Assembly: GCA_017853835.1 (NCBI GenBank)
Contig: JAFMIU010000038.1
Coordinates: 1 to 32,532, forward strand
DNA from: Pirellulales bacterium
GTDB taxonomy: Bacteria; Planctomycetota; Planctomycetia; Pirellulales; UBA1268
Length of the DNA: 32,532 bases
Direction: 5' to 3'
The stretch's first letter is position 1; each line of letters begins with the position of its first letter. Under the pieces are notes generated by a model, which was given only the letters and a program-made list of their open reading frames with translations, had not been told where the DNA came from and ran no database searches. This document shows, one piece after another, positions 21,993 through 30,068 of the stretch. The position numbers were made by a program, and so were the translations under genes.

Positions 21993-23683
21993 GGAGGCAT
22001 CGTCCAATCGATTGGGGTGAACCGGGCAACCTCATTCTGCAGCTTCTCGATCACGTCGAGCGCCTGCCGCGACGATCGCCGCTCCCGAGCCATGTGGGCC
22101 GCGGCCACGCCGGCCGCCGTGCCCGTGGACCATTCGATCGGGTGAAGACGGGTGGCCGAGTTCGCCAAAAAGGACTGGGCCATCGTCTTGCCCGCCACGA
22201 GCAGGTTGTCGAGTTCACGATGGGTCAGGGCGCGAAACGGAATACAGAAGGGGAGCGTGTCGTGGGCCGCAACGCAGTAGGCGGGCATCGAACACCCCTC
22301 GATGGGATGGATGTCGGCCGGATAGGCCCCCAACGCGATGCGATCCGGAAACACGGTGCCGGTCCGCTGATCCACGGGCCCCGTGAGGTCGGCAAACCGG
22401 AGCACGAAGCCGTCGAGTCCGATCGCCCGGCGGGTGTCGCGGACATAGGGGAGCTTGGCTAATCCGTGCTCGGTCCCCATCACCGATCGGCACAAGGCGA
22501 TGCGTCCGGGCCCCACGGCCGGTGGCGCCTGACGACGGAACCACTGATGCCAGGCGAAGGCCCGGTCCTCGGCGTCTTTGAGACACGCGAGATCGACGCC
22601 TCCAGCCCAATCCTCCACCTGACGACGCGCATCGCTCCGAGCGAGCAGGAGACAGCCAAACGGGTAATCGTTGCCCCCTTCTTCGAGTTTTGAGGAATAG
22701 CCCCAGTTTTGCAGGCAGACATCCCCTGCGGCAGGAGCCCCTCGGCCGCGGATGCGACGGTAGGTCCAGATCTTCTCCCAGGCATCCGGTCGGTCGCGAT
22801 ACGCGCCGTAGCCCAGACGGTCGGCATGCACCGGACGGTCGGGCTCGACGACCTCGTCGGCGTGAAGTTCCTGCGCGAAACAAAACACGGTCGCCTGGCA
22901 ACAGCGGTCATGTCCCACGAGCCCGCCGTCGACATCCTCGACACCCTGGAGGTAGTCGTGACCGGAGATCGCCAAAACCTCCCCCCACTCCGTCGCATCG
23001 ATGAACACCGTCCTGCCGGCCTCGGCTTTGGCACCAAAATGGATCACCTGCTTCGTGAATCGCGGCGAGTCCTCAGCCGAATACCAGTCGGGGAGGTCTG
23101 ACGACGGCAGGCGATCGTATCCGTGAACGCCTGGCCTGGGGCGTCGGGCCACGCACGTCATGCCCACCACCGACCTGCGATCGGCGGACAGTTCCACCGA
23201 TGTGACGACGGTTTCGAGAAACACGGTCAGTCGATCACCAGCCCGCTGCTGCATGGGCCGCAACTGGCGCTCGACGAACGCGTCGGGGCAGAAACAGAAT
23301 CGACTCACCCAGCAGTTGCCCCGATCTTCGATTCCCTCGAGTGCCGACCGGAACGACGGGGTGATGTTGGCAGGCAGACGGGCAACCGCGGCGACGCTGT
23401 AGGGGGCCGCCCCATCCGCCCGGGCGATCGAGTGCCACGCCTCATCCACTGCCGGCACCCCGCTGGAGGTCAGCTGCCCTCCGATCCAGTCGGTTGGCTC
23501 GATGAGCGCGGTGCGGGCGCCGCTCTCCGCGGCCGCCAGAGCCGCCGCGAAGGCCGCCGTGCTCCCGCCGGCGATCACGACGTCGAAATCCTCGCGGTGG
23601 CTGGGGCTTCCCCAGGCCATGTCCCCACACATCGGGATGGCCACCACCACGGCAGCCAGCGCCCACGCGATCAAACCCCGCAT
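21989..23683 (-). CDS. Exported FAD-dependent oxidoreductase (FAD_oxidored family)
   Basis: A 564-residue protein with a signal peptide (MRGLIAWALAAVVVAIPMCGDMAWG) and an N-terminal FAD-binding fold: DFDVVIAGGSTAAFAAALAAAESGARTALIEP, then WIGGQLTSSGVPAVDE. The family blocks FIDATEWGEVLAISGHDYLQG, YGAYRDRPDAWEKIWTYRRI, NDYPFGCLLL and MPAYCVAAHDTLPFCIPFRAL follow, then a C-terminal FAD contact at NLLVAGKTMAQSFLANSATRLHPIEWSTG. The family (PF12831 type) occurs in planctomycetes and Verrucomicrobia, often beside glycoside hydrolases; the reaction is generally unknown. The start at 23683 has GAGG 9 bp upstream. An in-frame ATG at 23722 (with GGAG) would lengthen the N-terminal region by 13 residues and cannot be excluded. 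It is the first gene of an operon with the GHL10-like gene (ATGA overlap). Confidence 0.85.
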   Translation of the reverse strand: MRGLIAWALAAVVVAIPMCGDMAWGSPSHREDFDVVIAGGSTAAFAAALAAAESGARTALIEPTDWIGGQLTSSGVPAVDEAWHSIARADGAAPYSVAAVARLPANITPSFRSALEGIEDRGNCWVSRFCFCPDAFVERQLRPMQQRAGDRLTVFLETVVTSVELSADRRSVVGMTCVARRPRPGVHGYDRLPSSDLPDWYSAEDSPRFTKQVIHFGAKAEAGRTVFIDATEWGEVLAISGHDYLQGVEDVDGGLVGHDRCCQATVFCFAQELHADEVVEPDRPVHADRLGYGAYRDRPDAWEKIWTYRRIRGRGAPAAGDVCLQNWGYSSKLEEGGNDYPFGCLLLARSDARRQVEDWAGGVDLACLKDAEDRAFAWHQWFRRQAPPAVGPGRIALCRSVMGTEHGLAKLPYVRDTRRAIGLDGFVLRFADLTGPVDQRTGTVFPDRIALGAYPADIHPIEGCSMPAYCVAAHDTLPFCIPFRALTHRELDNLLVAGKTMAQSFLANSATRLHPIEWSTGTAAGVAAAHMARERRSSRQALDVIEKLQNEVARFTPIDWTMPP

Positions 23684-23734
23684 GCCACCATCCTCAGAGT
23701 CGCCCGTCACGAAAATCACCATTGAACTCCACCC

Positions 23735-23765
23735 ACGACGCGGTATATCATAGATTATTCCTGGT
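23735..23765. promoter_or_regulatory. AT-rich divergent promoter region
   Basis: A short AT-rich island (GGTATATCATAGATTATTCC) lies between the leftward FAD operon and the rightward DUF1559 operon. Leftward it reads TATGAT, 5 of 6 to a -10 box, ending about 25 bp before the ATG at 23722. No good -35 is visible in either direction, so the assignment is weak. Confidence 0.3.
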
Positions 23766-23843
23766 GGCGCGTTTTTGGTTGATGCGGGGGCATCGCCCCT
23801 GGTTGTCACAAGGGCCATGATCCTTCGAACGTGGAGTTGTGCC

Positions 23844-24878
23844 ATGAATCGCCAGTTTTTTCACGGGGGATTTCGCCGTCGAACCGCCGCCTTCACGCTC
23901 GTGGAACTGCTGGTGGTGATCGCGATCATCGCCACCCTCATCGGCCTCCTCCTGCCCGCCGTCCAGAGTGCCCGCGAGGCGGCCCGTCGATCAGCCTGCA
24001 CCAACAATCTCAAGCAGATCGGCATCGGATGCCTCGTCTACGAGTCGGCGATGCGATCGCTTCCCCCGGGCATCACCCGTACCACGGGCACCACCGTCGC
24101 CACGGCGAACGGCCCGTGGCGGAAGCAGGGGGTTTTCACGCTGATCCTGCCGTATTTCGAAGAGAACTCGATCTACTCGATGATGAAGTTCGACGAACTC
24201 AATGCTGCCACCGCCCTCAACGATCCTGCCCGCAATCAGGTGGTGACGTCCTACATCTGCCCGTCGTATCCGCATCCGAAGGTGATGACGACGGCGGCCA
24301 ACGCCTATGAGAACGGAGCCGAGGTCACCTATGCGGGCTGCGGCGGCGCCTACATGCCGCCGACCGAATCGGCGCCGCCGTGCCTGATTGGCGGTTCGTA
24401 TCCCGATAACGGCGTGTTCTACCTCGTCGGTCCGGGTACTCAGGCCTCAGGCGGGGCCTGCGGCGGGCCGCTCGGCACCGTGGTGACTGGTACTGGCCGC
24501 CCCCTCCGACAGGTCAAGGATGGAACATCGAAAACCTTCATGATCGGCGAGTTTTGCCATCGTGACTACTACGTGCAGCGAAACGAATGGCAGGCCCCTC
24601 CCGGCAACATGCGGCCCTGGTTTCTTGCGGGCAACTACCAGAGCACCGTGCCCGACATCTACCACGTGAAGGAGTTTGAGCTGACGCCGAACTCGAAGCA
24701 GACACGGAGCAACGCCGGTGGCCTGAACAAGCTGCCCATGGGCAGTTATCACGCCGACACGACGATGTTTGTGATGGTCGATGGCAGCGTCCGGCCCGTG
24801 AACGACTCGATTGAACTGCTCGTCTACCAGAAGTTCGCCACGGTGAACGGAAGCGAGGCCGTCAATGACCTCCAGTAG
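23844..24878 (+). CDS. DUF1559 prepilin-like protein
   Basis: A 344-residue protein of the planctomycete-specific DUF1559 family. The N-terminus is a type IV pilin/pseudopilin-like leader (RRTAAFTLVELLVVIAIIATLIGLLLPAVQSAREAARR), with cleavage expected near Ala-Phe before a single hydrophobic helix, followed by SACTNNLKQIG. The C-terminus has the H-X9-DG motif (HADTTMFVMVDGSVRPVNDSI). ATG 23844 is chosen because GGAG lies 9 bp upstream and the leader begins soon after; an upstream TTG in frame is unlikely. The next gene starts 14 bp before its stop, so an operon with the two lipoproteins is likely. The molecular function of the family is not established; a secretion-apparatus or surface-fibre role is assumed from the leader. 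Confidence 0.92.
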   Translation: MNRQFFHGGFRRRTAAFTLVELLVVIAIIATLIGLLLPAVQSAREAARRSACTNNLKQIGIGCLVYESAMRSLPPGITRTTGTTVATANGPWRKQGVFTLILPYFEENSIYSMMKFDELNAATALNDPARNQVVTSYICPSYPHPKVMTTAANAYENGAEVTYAGCGGAYMPPTESAPPCLIGGSYPDNGVFYLVGPGTQASGGACGGPLGTVVTGTGRPLRQVKDGTSKTFMIGEFCHRDYYVQRNEWQAPPGNMRPWFLAGNYQSTVPDIYHVKEFELTPNSKQTRSNAGGLNKLPMGSYHADTTMFVMVDGSVRPVNDSIELLVYQKFATVNGSEAVNDLQ

Positions 24879-25368
24879 CGTGCGCCTGGCGGTTGCCGTG
24901 CTGGCAACGATCGGGCTCGCGGGAGGTTGCACTCGTGCGACGTGGCCGGTGATCGTACCGATCAACGGGGTGGTCACCCTCGATGGCAAGCCGCTCTCCT
25001 CGGGTGTCGTTCAGTTTCAGCCGGCAGTCGGCCAGCCGGCGACGGGTGAGATCGGCGACGACGGATCGTTCACGCTCTCGCGATACGTCCCAGGCGACGG
25101 TGTGCCCCCCGGCACGTATCGGGTGGCCGTCGTTTCCTACGATCCAACCGCCGAGACCCAGGTGCCGGAAAATCTTCAGGTGCCGTTGCGATACACCCGC
25201 TTTGGCTCGAGCGGCATCGAGTACACCGTGTTTCCCGGAACGAAAGACCCGTTGGTGATCAGCCTCGTATCGACCGATGAGCCGCCGACGAGCGATTCCC
25301 TCCAAGACGAAGACCGCCGAGGAGGTGCCCATGGCACAGCCGACACATCCGCCAGTCACACCGAGTGA
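24865..25368 (+). CDS. Carboxypeptidase-regulatory-like lipoprotein 1
   Basis: A 167-residue lipoprotein. Signal peptide MTSSSVRLAVAVLATIGLAGGC ends in lipobox LAGGC (Cys22). The mature part is one transthyretin/carboxypeptidase-regulatory-like beta domain: GVVTLDGKPLSSGVVQFQP, DDGSFTLSRYVPGDGVPPGTYRVAVVSY, then PLRYTRFGSSGIEYTV. A polar tail of about 25 residues follows. Small lipoproteins of this kind regularly follow DUF1559 genes in planctomycetes; the role is unknown. It overlaps the DUF1559 gene by 14 bp and the next gene by 38 bp. Confidence 0.85.
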   Translation: MTSSSVRLAVAVLATIGLAGGCTRATWPVIVPINGVVTLDGKPLSSGVVQFQPAVGQPATGEIGDDGSFTLSRYVPGDGVPPGTYRVAVVSYDPTAETQVPENLQVPLRYTRFGSSGIEYTVFPGTKDPLVISLVSTDEPPTSDSLQDEDRRGGAHGTADTSASHTE

Positions 25369-25852
25369 TCCGGTCCGATCCGCCGTTCACGAGAACCGTA
25401 GGCACGGATTCCTCGCCCGACGGCCGACGATCGTGGCCTGCTTGATGATTGTGTGTCTCGTTCCCTCCGTGGGATGCAAGCGGAGCCCGCGAGTCGTGCC
25501 GGTGGCGGGCAAGGTTCTGTACAACGGCAAGCCGCTGCCTTTTGGGTCCGTGACCTTCCAGCCCACCAAGGGGCAGTCGGCCGTTGCGGATCTGGCCCAG
25601 GACGGCTCGTTCACGCTGTCGTCGTATGGCCTCAACGACGGCGCCGTCCCTGGGCGGCACCTTGTGAGCGTCGTCTGTTACGAAAACATGCGGCCGGGCA
25701 AGCAGCGGCAGGGAGACTCCCTCGGGAAACTCCTGATTCCGCTGAAGTACACACGACTGGGGAGCAGTGGCCTGACGGCCGACATCCAGGACGCCAGCAC
25801 GGGTGCGCCGCAGGAGGTCGTCCTTGAACTGTCCGGGCCGGAGTTCAAGTAG
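25331..25852 (+). CDS. Carboxypeptidase-regulatory-like lipoprotein 2
   Basis: A 173-residue paralogue of the preceding gene. It has an N-terminal polar extension of about 35 residues, then a hydrophobic stretch ending SVGC (a lipobox-like site), then GKVLYNGKPLPFGSVTFQP, QDGSFTLSSYGLNDGAVPGRHLVSVVCY and PLKYTRLGSSGLTADI. The shared blocks (G-x-V-x-x-x-GKPL, DGSFTLS-x-Y, YTR-x-GSSG) show tandem duplication. ATG 25331 is preceded by GGAGG at good spacing and lies inside the previous gene, overlapping it by 38 bp. The long N-terminal extension is odd for a lipoprotein: either the signal has a long n-region or a start further inside is used (none with a good ribosome-binding site is seen). Confidence 0.8.
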   Translation: MAQPTHPPVTPSDPVRSAVHENRRHGFLARRPTIVACLMIVCLVPSVGCKRSPRVVPVAGKVLYNGKPLPFGSVTFQPTKGQSAVADLAQDGSFTLSSYGLNDGAVPGRHLVSVVCYENMRPGKQRQGDSLGKLLIPLKYTRLGSSGLTADIQDASTGAPQEVVLELSGPEFK

Positions 25853-25876
25853 CGCCATACGGCGTTGGGCTCGGAC
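25853..25876 (-). repeat. Solitary decayed REP hairpin between convergent genes
   Basis: Read on the minus strand it is GTCC, GAGCCCAACGCC, a GTAT loop, then GGCG. It matches the type B REP over the tetranucleotide and the AGCCCAA core, but has its own inner stem (CGCC/GGCG), and the outer CCC/GGG pairing is lost. It occupies exactly the 24 bp between the stop of the lipoprotein gene and the stop of the leftward PAD gene, so it could serve as a two-way terminator. Confidence 0.55.
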
Positions 25877-27502
25877 CTACGGACCTGCCGGAGTCTGCGG
25901 CGTCTCGTCGCTGCGGCTCGCGTTCGTGGCGCAGTGCACGTTGCCGTGATTCCTGTGGTAGGGGCTGTCGTCGAGAAACACCACAGCCGTACCTCCCGCC
26001 TCGCGAAATCGCTCCTCGCAGACCCGCTGCACCCGCTCAGGCATCGCCGACGTGCCGCAGATGACGGTGCCGTTGACGAAGAGGGCGTTGACGGGATTGC
26101 TCCACACGGCCTCCGCGTCGGTGATCGCCTCGTGATCGTGAAGGGCAGAGGCCGGCGCGTCGAACAGCACGGGCAGCCGAACGATGCGTTTCGGATCGAT
26201 GCCGAGCAATCCAACCAGGCCGGAGGCCGCCTCGCGATCGGCGTCGTCGCCGGCGCGTGGCGAGGGGCCGTGCCCGGCCAGCATGGCGTCGAGTCGTGCG
26301 GCGATTCGTGTGGCCACCGTCTCCCGGCGTGAACGGACGGCCGCATCCGCGGGCGGATCGGCGAGCCGGAGCCCCTCCAACGGATCGGGCATGAGCATCA
26401 CGCCCTTGCCGTCGTCACCAGGCAAGAACGCGATGATTTCGTCGACGTGCTTGATCAGGAGCCACGAGGTGTCGATCCACACGGGAGCCTGGCTGGCCTG
26501 GTCCTCCAGAAACGCGATGACGTCGGGATGAAATGAGGTGGCGGTCGTCGTGTTGCGGCCAAACAGGATCCGCCCGGCTGGATACGTCGGCGTGGGAGGC
26601 GACACCTCGAGGTTGCCATACCAATCGGCCCACGCATCGCCCCCCCGCAATGAACGCGCTGCCGCAGGCTCCACGACGGCCGAGTCGGGGCCCAGAAGCC
26701 GCCCCGGAAACCGGTCGGCATGTCGCAGGCCCGCCAGGACGACCCTCATCGAACTGCCGGGCACCGATGCCGCGGCGATCTCCATCGTGTCCTGCATCCA
26801 CATCTCGCGCCAGTCGTCGGTGGCGTAGACGGTGAGCGGCACGCCGAGGGGGTCGAGGACCTGCCGGAGGGCGGCGACAAAGGCCGCGTTGTCGTATCGA
26901 CCCGTGGCGATGAACACCTCCCGGGCGGCCGCCGTCGAAGGCCGCAGCAGCACCGGCGCCACGCGCAGCGTCGCGTGATCCTGCGCGAGGAGCGTGCCGT
27001 CGTCGGCAGACACCTCGACCGCCACGTCGCACGAGCCATCCCACCGCGCCGGGCCGCCGGCCCAGGCGGTCGATTCAACCCACAGCCGCACCGGGCCCCC
27101 GTCGCACGCCACGTCGCACCTACCCGTGCCAACCGAACGGGCATCGGCGCCATCCCGGTCAAAAAACCTCAGCCGCTCATCCGCGGTCACGCGAACCACT
27201 CTCGCGGTCGCAGGAGGAATGATGTCGATGGGCACGAGATCGGCCCGGTCGCGTGGGCCGTTCACGCGATCGTCGTCGGCATCGGGCAGACCGTCGGCGT
27301 CGTCATCATCGCGATTGGCCATCACCCGGGCGAACCGACCGTGCGGCGCGGCCTCATCGTCGGCGGCCGTGAGAAGTCCGTCGCCATCCACATCGATGCG
27401 GATGACGAGCCGCTGCTCACCGAGCGCGACCCCCCACCCAAGGCAGGCCCACACCAGCACGCCCGTCCGCACGCATCGACATGAGCGCTTTGCGAGGTTC
27501 AT
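25877..27502 (-). CDS. Secreted protein-arginine deiminase (PAD, PF03068 type)
   Basis: A 541-residue exported protein. PADs convert peptidyl-arginine to citrulline in a calcium-dependent reaction. Signal peptide 1-29 (ending ALGEQ); acidic calcium-loop-like segments at 36-50 (IDVDGDGLLTAADDE) and 64-78; an immunoglobulin-like middle (about 85-190); then the PAD catalytic domain (about 190-541). The residues equivalent to human PAD4 Asp350, His471, Asp473 and Cys645 are present as Asp238 (DWREMWMQDTMEIA), His352 and Asp354 (KHVDEIIAFLPG) and Cys524 (GNVHCATNASR), with nearly the same spacing. NPVNALFVNGTVICGT is another PAD block. It is about 120 residues shorter than vertebrate PADs, so one N-terminal domain is reduced. 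It is not of the Porphyromonas PPAD/agmatine-deiminase type. The substrate is unknown. It is monocistronic, and its start is only 24 bp from the divergent next gene. Confidence 0.88.
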   Translation of the reverse strand: MNLAKRSCRCVRTGVLVWACLGWGVALGEQRLVIRIDVDGDGLLTAADDEAAPHGRFARVMANRDDDDADGLPDADDDRVNGPRDRADLVPIDIIPPATARVVRVTADERLRFFDRDGADARSVGTGRCDVACDGGPVRLWVESTAWAGGPARWDGSCDVAVEVSADDGTLLAQDHATLRVAPVLLRPSTAAAREVFIATGRYDNAAFVAALRQVLDPLGVPLTVYATDDWREMWMQDTMEIAAASVPGSSMRVVLAGLRHADRFPGRLLGPDSAVVEPAAARSLRGGDAWADWYGNLEVSPPTPTYPAGRILFGRNTTTATSFHPDVIAFLEDQASQAPVWIDTSWLLIKHVDEIIAFLPGDDGKGVMLMPDPLEGLRLADPPADAAVRSRRETVATRIAARLDAMLAGHGPSPRAGDDADREAASGLVGLLGIDPKRIVRLPVLFDAPASALHDHEAITDAEAVWSNPVNALFVNGTVICGTSAMPERVQRVCEERFREAGGTAVVFLDDSPYHRNHGNVHCATNASRSDETPQTPAGP

Positions 27503-27519
27503 GACCCCGGTTCTATCAT
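27490..27519 (+). promoter_or_regulatory. Candidate promoter of the DUF819 operon
   Basis: TTGCGA (27490-27495, 4 of 6) and TATCAT (27514-27519, 5 of 6) are 18 bp apart. The -10 box ends 7 bp before the ATG, so transcription would start at or very near the start codon, giving a leaderless mRNA. The -35 lies inside the first codons of the divergent PAD gene. Confidence 0.35.
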
Positions 27520-27526
27520 CTGCTGC

Positions 27527-28690
27527 ATGATCGAGTCACCAGCCCTGTTTGCCGCGACGATCCTGCTCCTCGCCGGCCTTTTTCCAGCGATCGCGGCTCG
27601 GTGGCCGATTCGCGTGTTCGACGTGGCTCCGCCGATCGTCCTCTCGTATGCGGTGACTACGGCGTTGGCCGTGGCGGGGCTGTGGAAGGCGTCTCCCGAT
27701 ATCGGCCATGTTCAGTCCATGGCGCTCGAACACCTGACACCGGCGCTCGTCTTCACGCTCGTCGCACGGTGTGACCTGCGAGCCATCGCAGGTCTCGGCC
27801 CGCGGGTGATGATCGCATTCGCAACCGCCACCCTGTCGGTGATGGCGGGCATGCTGGTTGCCTGGACCGTGTGGCGGCCCTGGCTGTCGCCCGATGGATG
27901 GAAGGCCTGCGCCGCCGTGGCCGCCGGGTGGGTTGGCGGCACGGCCAACCTCGTGGCCGTCAGCCGTGCGATCGACACCTCGCCCGAACTCGTCTCGCAG
28001 GCCTTGATCACCGACACGATCTGCTACACGTGCTGGGTGCTCGTGCTCTTCGGCACCGTGCCGCTCGCAGGGCGGTTCAATGCCTGGATGCGGGCATCCC
28101 CGCTCGAGGTGCGAACCGCCGCGACATCGCCTGACCCAGGGGCGCCAATGACGCCCGGCGTCGCCCTTGTGTGGCTGGGCCTTGGCCTTGCGGCCGGCGT
28201 GGCCGCCACGGCGATCGCAAGGCACCTCCCCTCCGACGGCGTGATCTCCACAAAGGCGTGGACGCTGCTCGTGGTGACGGGCATGGCCGCGGTCGCGGCC
28301 CTCACACCCCTTCGAAAACTGGCGGGGGCTGCGGCGGTGTCGGATTCACTGCTCGCCGTGGTCGTCGTGACGATGGCCTCCCAGGGGAGCCTGAACGGAC
28401 TGGCGCGGGCGCCCGTCTTCATTCTCGCCGGACTGACGACGCTGCTCGTTCACGCCCTCGCCATGCTGGGGGCCGCACGGGCCTTTCGCCTCGATCTCGC
28501 GTCGTGCGCGATCGCATCCCTGGCCAACATCGGCGGCGTCGGTTCGGCCCCGCTTGTGGCCGCGGCCCATGCCCCGCGGCTGGCCCCGATCGGGGTCGTT
28601 CTCGGACTCCTCGGGTATTTTGTCGGTTCGGCGGCCGGACTCGTGATCGCCGACATCCTGCCGCGGATCGGACTCGGAGGCTCGCCCTGA
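27527..28690 (+). CDS. DUF819 family membrane protein (putative transporter)
   Basis: A 387-residue polytopic membrane protein of the DUF819 (YjcL-like) family, with about 10-11 hydrophobic segments in two halves separated by a polar loop (about 190-210). Family blocks are GWVGGTANLVAVSRAID, SQALITDTICYTCWVLVLF, and near the end ASLANIGGVGSAPLVAAAHAPRLAPIGVVLGLLGYFVGSAAGL. DUF819 proteins are uncharacterised but resemble anion/solute transporters in layout. It begins a tight operon: one base separates its stop from the NlpC/P60 gene, whose stop overlaps the epimerase homologue. The context therefore suggests uptake of a cell-wall-derived peptide, which is an inference. Confidence 0.85.
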   Translation: MIESPALFAATILLLAGLFPAIAARWPIRVFDVAPPIVLSYAVTTALAVAGLWKASPDIGHVQSMALEHLTPALVFTLVARCDLRAIAGLGPRVMIAFATATLSVMAGMLVAWTVWRPWLSPDGWKACAAVAAGWVGGTANLVAVSRAIDTSPELVSQALITDTICYTCWVLVLFGTVPLAGRFNAWMRASPLEVRTAATSPDPGAPMTPGVALVWLGLGLAAGVAATAIARHLPSDGVISTKAWTLLVVTGMAAVAALTPLRKLAGAAAVSDSLLAVVVVTMASQGSLNGLARAPVFILAGLTTLLVHALAMLGAARAFRLDLASCAIASLANIGGVGSAPLVAAAHAPRLAPIGVVLGLLGYFVGSAAGLVIADILPRIGLGGSP

Positions 28691-28691
28691 C

Positions 28692-30068
28692 ATGGCCATT
28701 CCCCGCTTGATCGCCCCCCTCCTCGGCGTGGCCATGGCCCTGCCGGTTCACGCGATCGGGGGCGCACCGGAGTCGACGGTGATGCCGTGGCTCCACGGCG
28801 ATCACTGGATCGCGAGAATACCGGCAGGGGAAGACGTCTTGCTCGACGCCGAGGCCGTGGCCCGAGCCAATCGTCGCATGCTGACGACTGATCCGTCGAT
28901 CACCGATCTCGCCTCGCTGGCTGACAGCCTCGAGCGAGACGACATCATCCGGCGGATCGACCGCCGCGCCCGACTTCCCGAGGGTTCGCTGTGGCTCGAC
29001 GACGGGACCGTGGTCGATGGCACCATGCGGCGGCACTGGGAAGCGAGGCTTCGCCGCGAGTCGCTCCCGGCCCGCATCACACCACGCTATGCCCTGACCG
29101 TTCGGCGCGCGGCGGTGCGGCGACTCCCGGTTCGCGATCGGGTTCTCACCGATCCGTCGTCCACCGACATCGATCATCTGCAGGAGACGGCCTTCTTTCC
29201 AGGAACACCCGTCGCGATCCTCCACGAGACGAGCGACGGCGCGTGGCAGTTCGTGCTCGGCGCGACCTACGACGGCTGGATCGAGACGGAATCACTCGCG
29301 TGTGGAGATCGCGACGTCGTGGTGGGCTACGCCGCCGGGGCCACCCGGACCATCACCGGCCGGCGCGAGGAGACGGTGTTCGTCCCCACGCTGCCGGCCA
29401 TCAGCGACGTGGCCCTCGACATGGGAACGTGTTTGGTCGAGCGACGGGAGTGGCCCCTGACGCTCCCCGTCAACGGCCAGTCGGCCGCCGCGGCCACCGT
29501 GGTCGATTTTCCAGCGAGGGGCCCCGATGGCTCGCTCGCGCTCGTGCCGGTGCTGCTCCCGCTCGCTGCCGACAGTCATGATGGTCCTCTCCCGGCCAGC
29601 CGTGCCAACGTGCTGCGGCAGGCGTTCAAGTTTCTGGGGGAACGATATGGCTGGGGACACGACTTCGGGGGGCGTGACTGCAGCGGGTTTGTGAGCGACG
29701 TCTACCGCAGCCTCGGCCTCCTCCTGCCGAGAAACGCCGACGACCAGGCCACCTCGCCCGCCCTCGAGCGTGTCGAGGTTCCCCCGGAATGGTCCCGGGA
29801 ACAGCGTCTCGACGTTTTGAAGTCGCTTGAACCGGGCGATCTTGTGTCTACGGGCCGTCACGTGATGATGGTGGTGGGACACGACGAGGGGCCCTGGATC
29901 ATTCACGACACCCGCGCCACCCGGCCGTCGGCCGACGCCTCCGTGGCGGCGGCCAATGGGGTGGTCGTTCAGCCACTCGTGACGGCCCTCACCGATGGCA
30001 CGGATCCAATCGCCGCGATCACCAGTCTGATTCGCGTTCTTCCACCACGACGGACGACCGACCCATGA
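28692..30068 (+). CDS. SH3/NlpC-P60 cell-wall peptidase (YkfC-like)
   Basis: A 458-residue exported peptidase. Signal peptide about 1-22 (ending VHAIG). A central region (about 115-300) resembles the SH3b domains of gamma-D-glutamyl-L-diamino acid endopeptidases (ALTVRRAAVRRLP; GTPVAILHETSDGAWQFVLGATYDGWIE). The C-terminal NlpC/P60 domain (about 305-455) has the catalytic Cys330 in GGRDCSGFVSDVYRSLGLLLPRNADDQA, His390 in GRHVMMVVG and a third polar residue, His405, in WIIHDT. YkfC cleaves the gamma-D-Glu-diaminopimelate bond of stem peptides already freed from sugar, giving L-Ala-D-Glu. The following gene is a homologue of the L-Ala-D/L-Glu epimerase YkfB, the standard partner. Spacing to the previous gene is one base; it overlaps the next in ATGA. 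Confidence 0.9.
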   Translation: MAIPRLIAPLLGVAMALPVHAIGGAPESTVMPWLHGDHWIARIPAGEDVLLDAEAVARANRRMLTTDPSITDLASLADSLERDDIIRRIDRRARLPEGSLWLDDGTVVDGTMRRHWEARLRRESLPARITPRYALTVRRAAVRRLPVRDRVLTDPSSTDIDHLQETAFFPGTPVAILHETSDGAWQFVLGATYDGWIETESLACGDRDVVVGYAAGATRTITGRREETVFVPTLPAISDVALDMGTCLVERREWPLTLPVNGQSAAAATVVDFPARGPDGSLALVPVLLPLAADSHDGPLPASRANVLRQAFKFLGERYGWGHDFGGRDCSGFVSDVYRSLGLLLPRNADDQATSPALERVEVPPEWSREQRLDVLKSLEPGDLVSTGRHVMMVVGHDEGPWIIHDTRATRPSADASVAAANGVVVQPLVTALTDGTDPIAAITSLIRVLPPRRTTDP

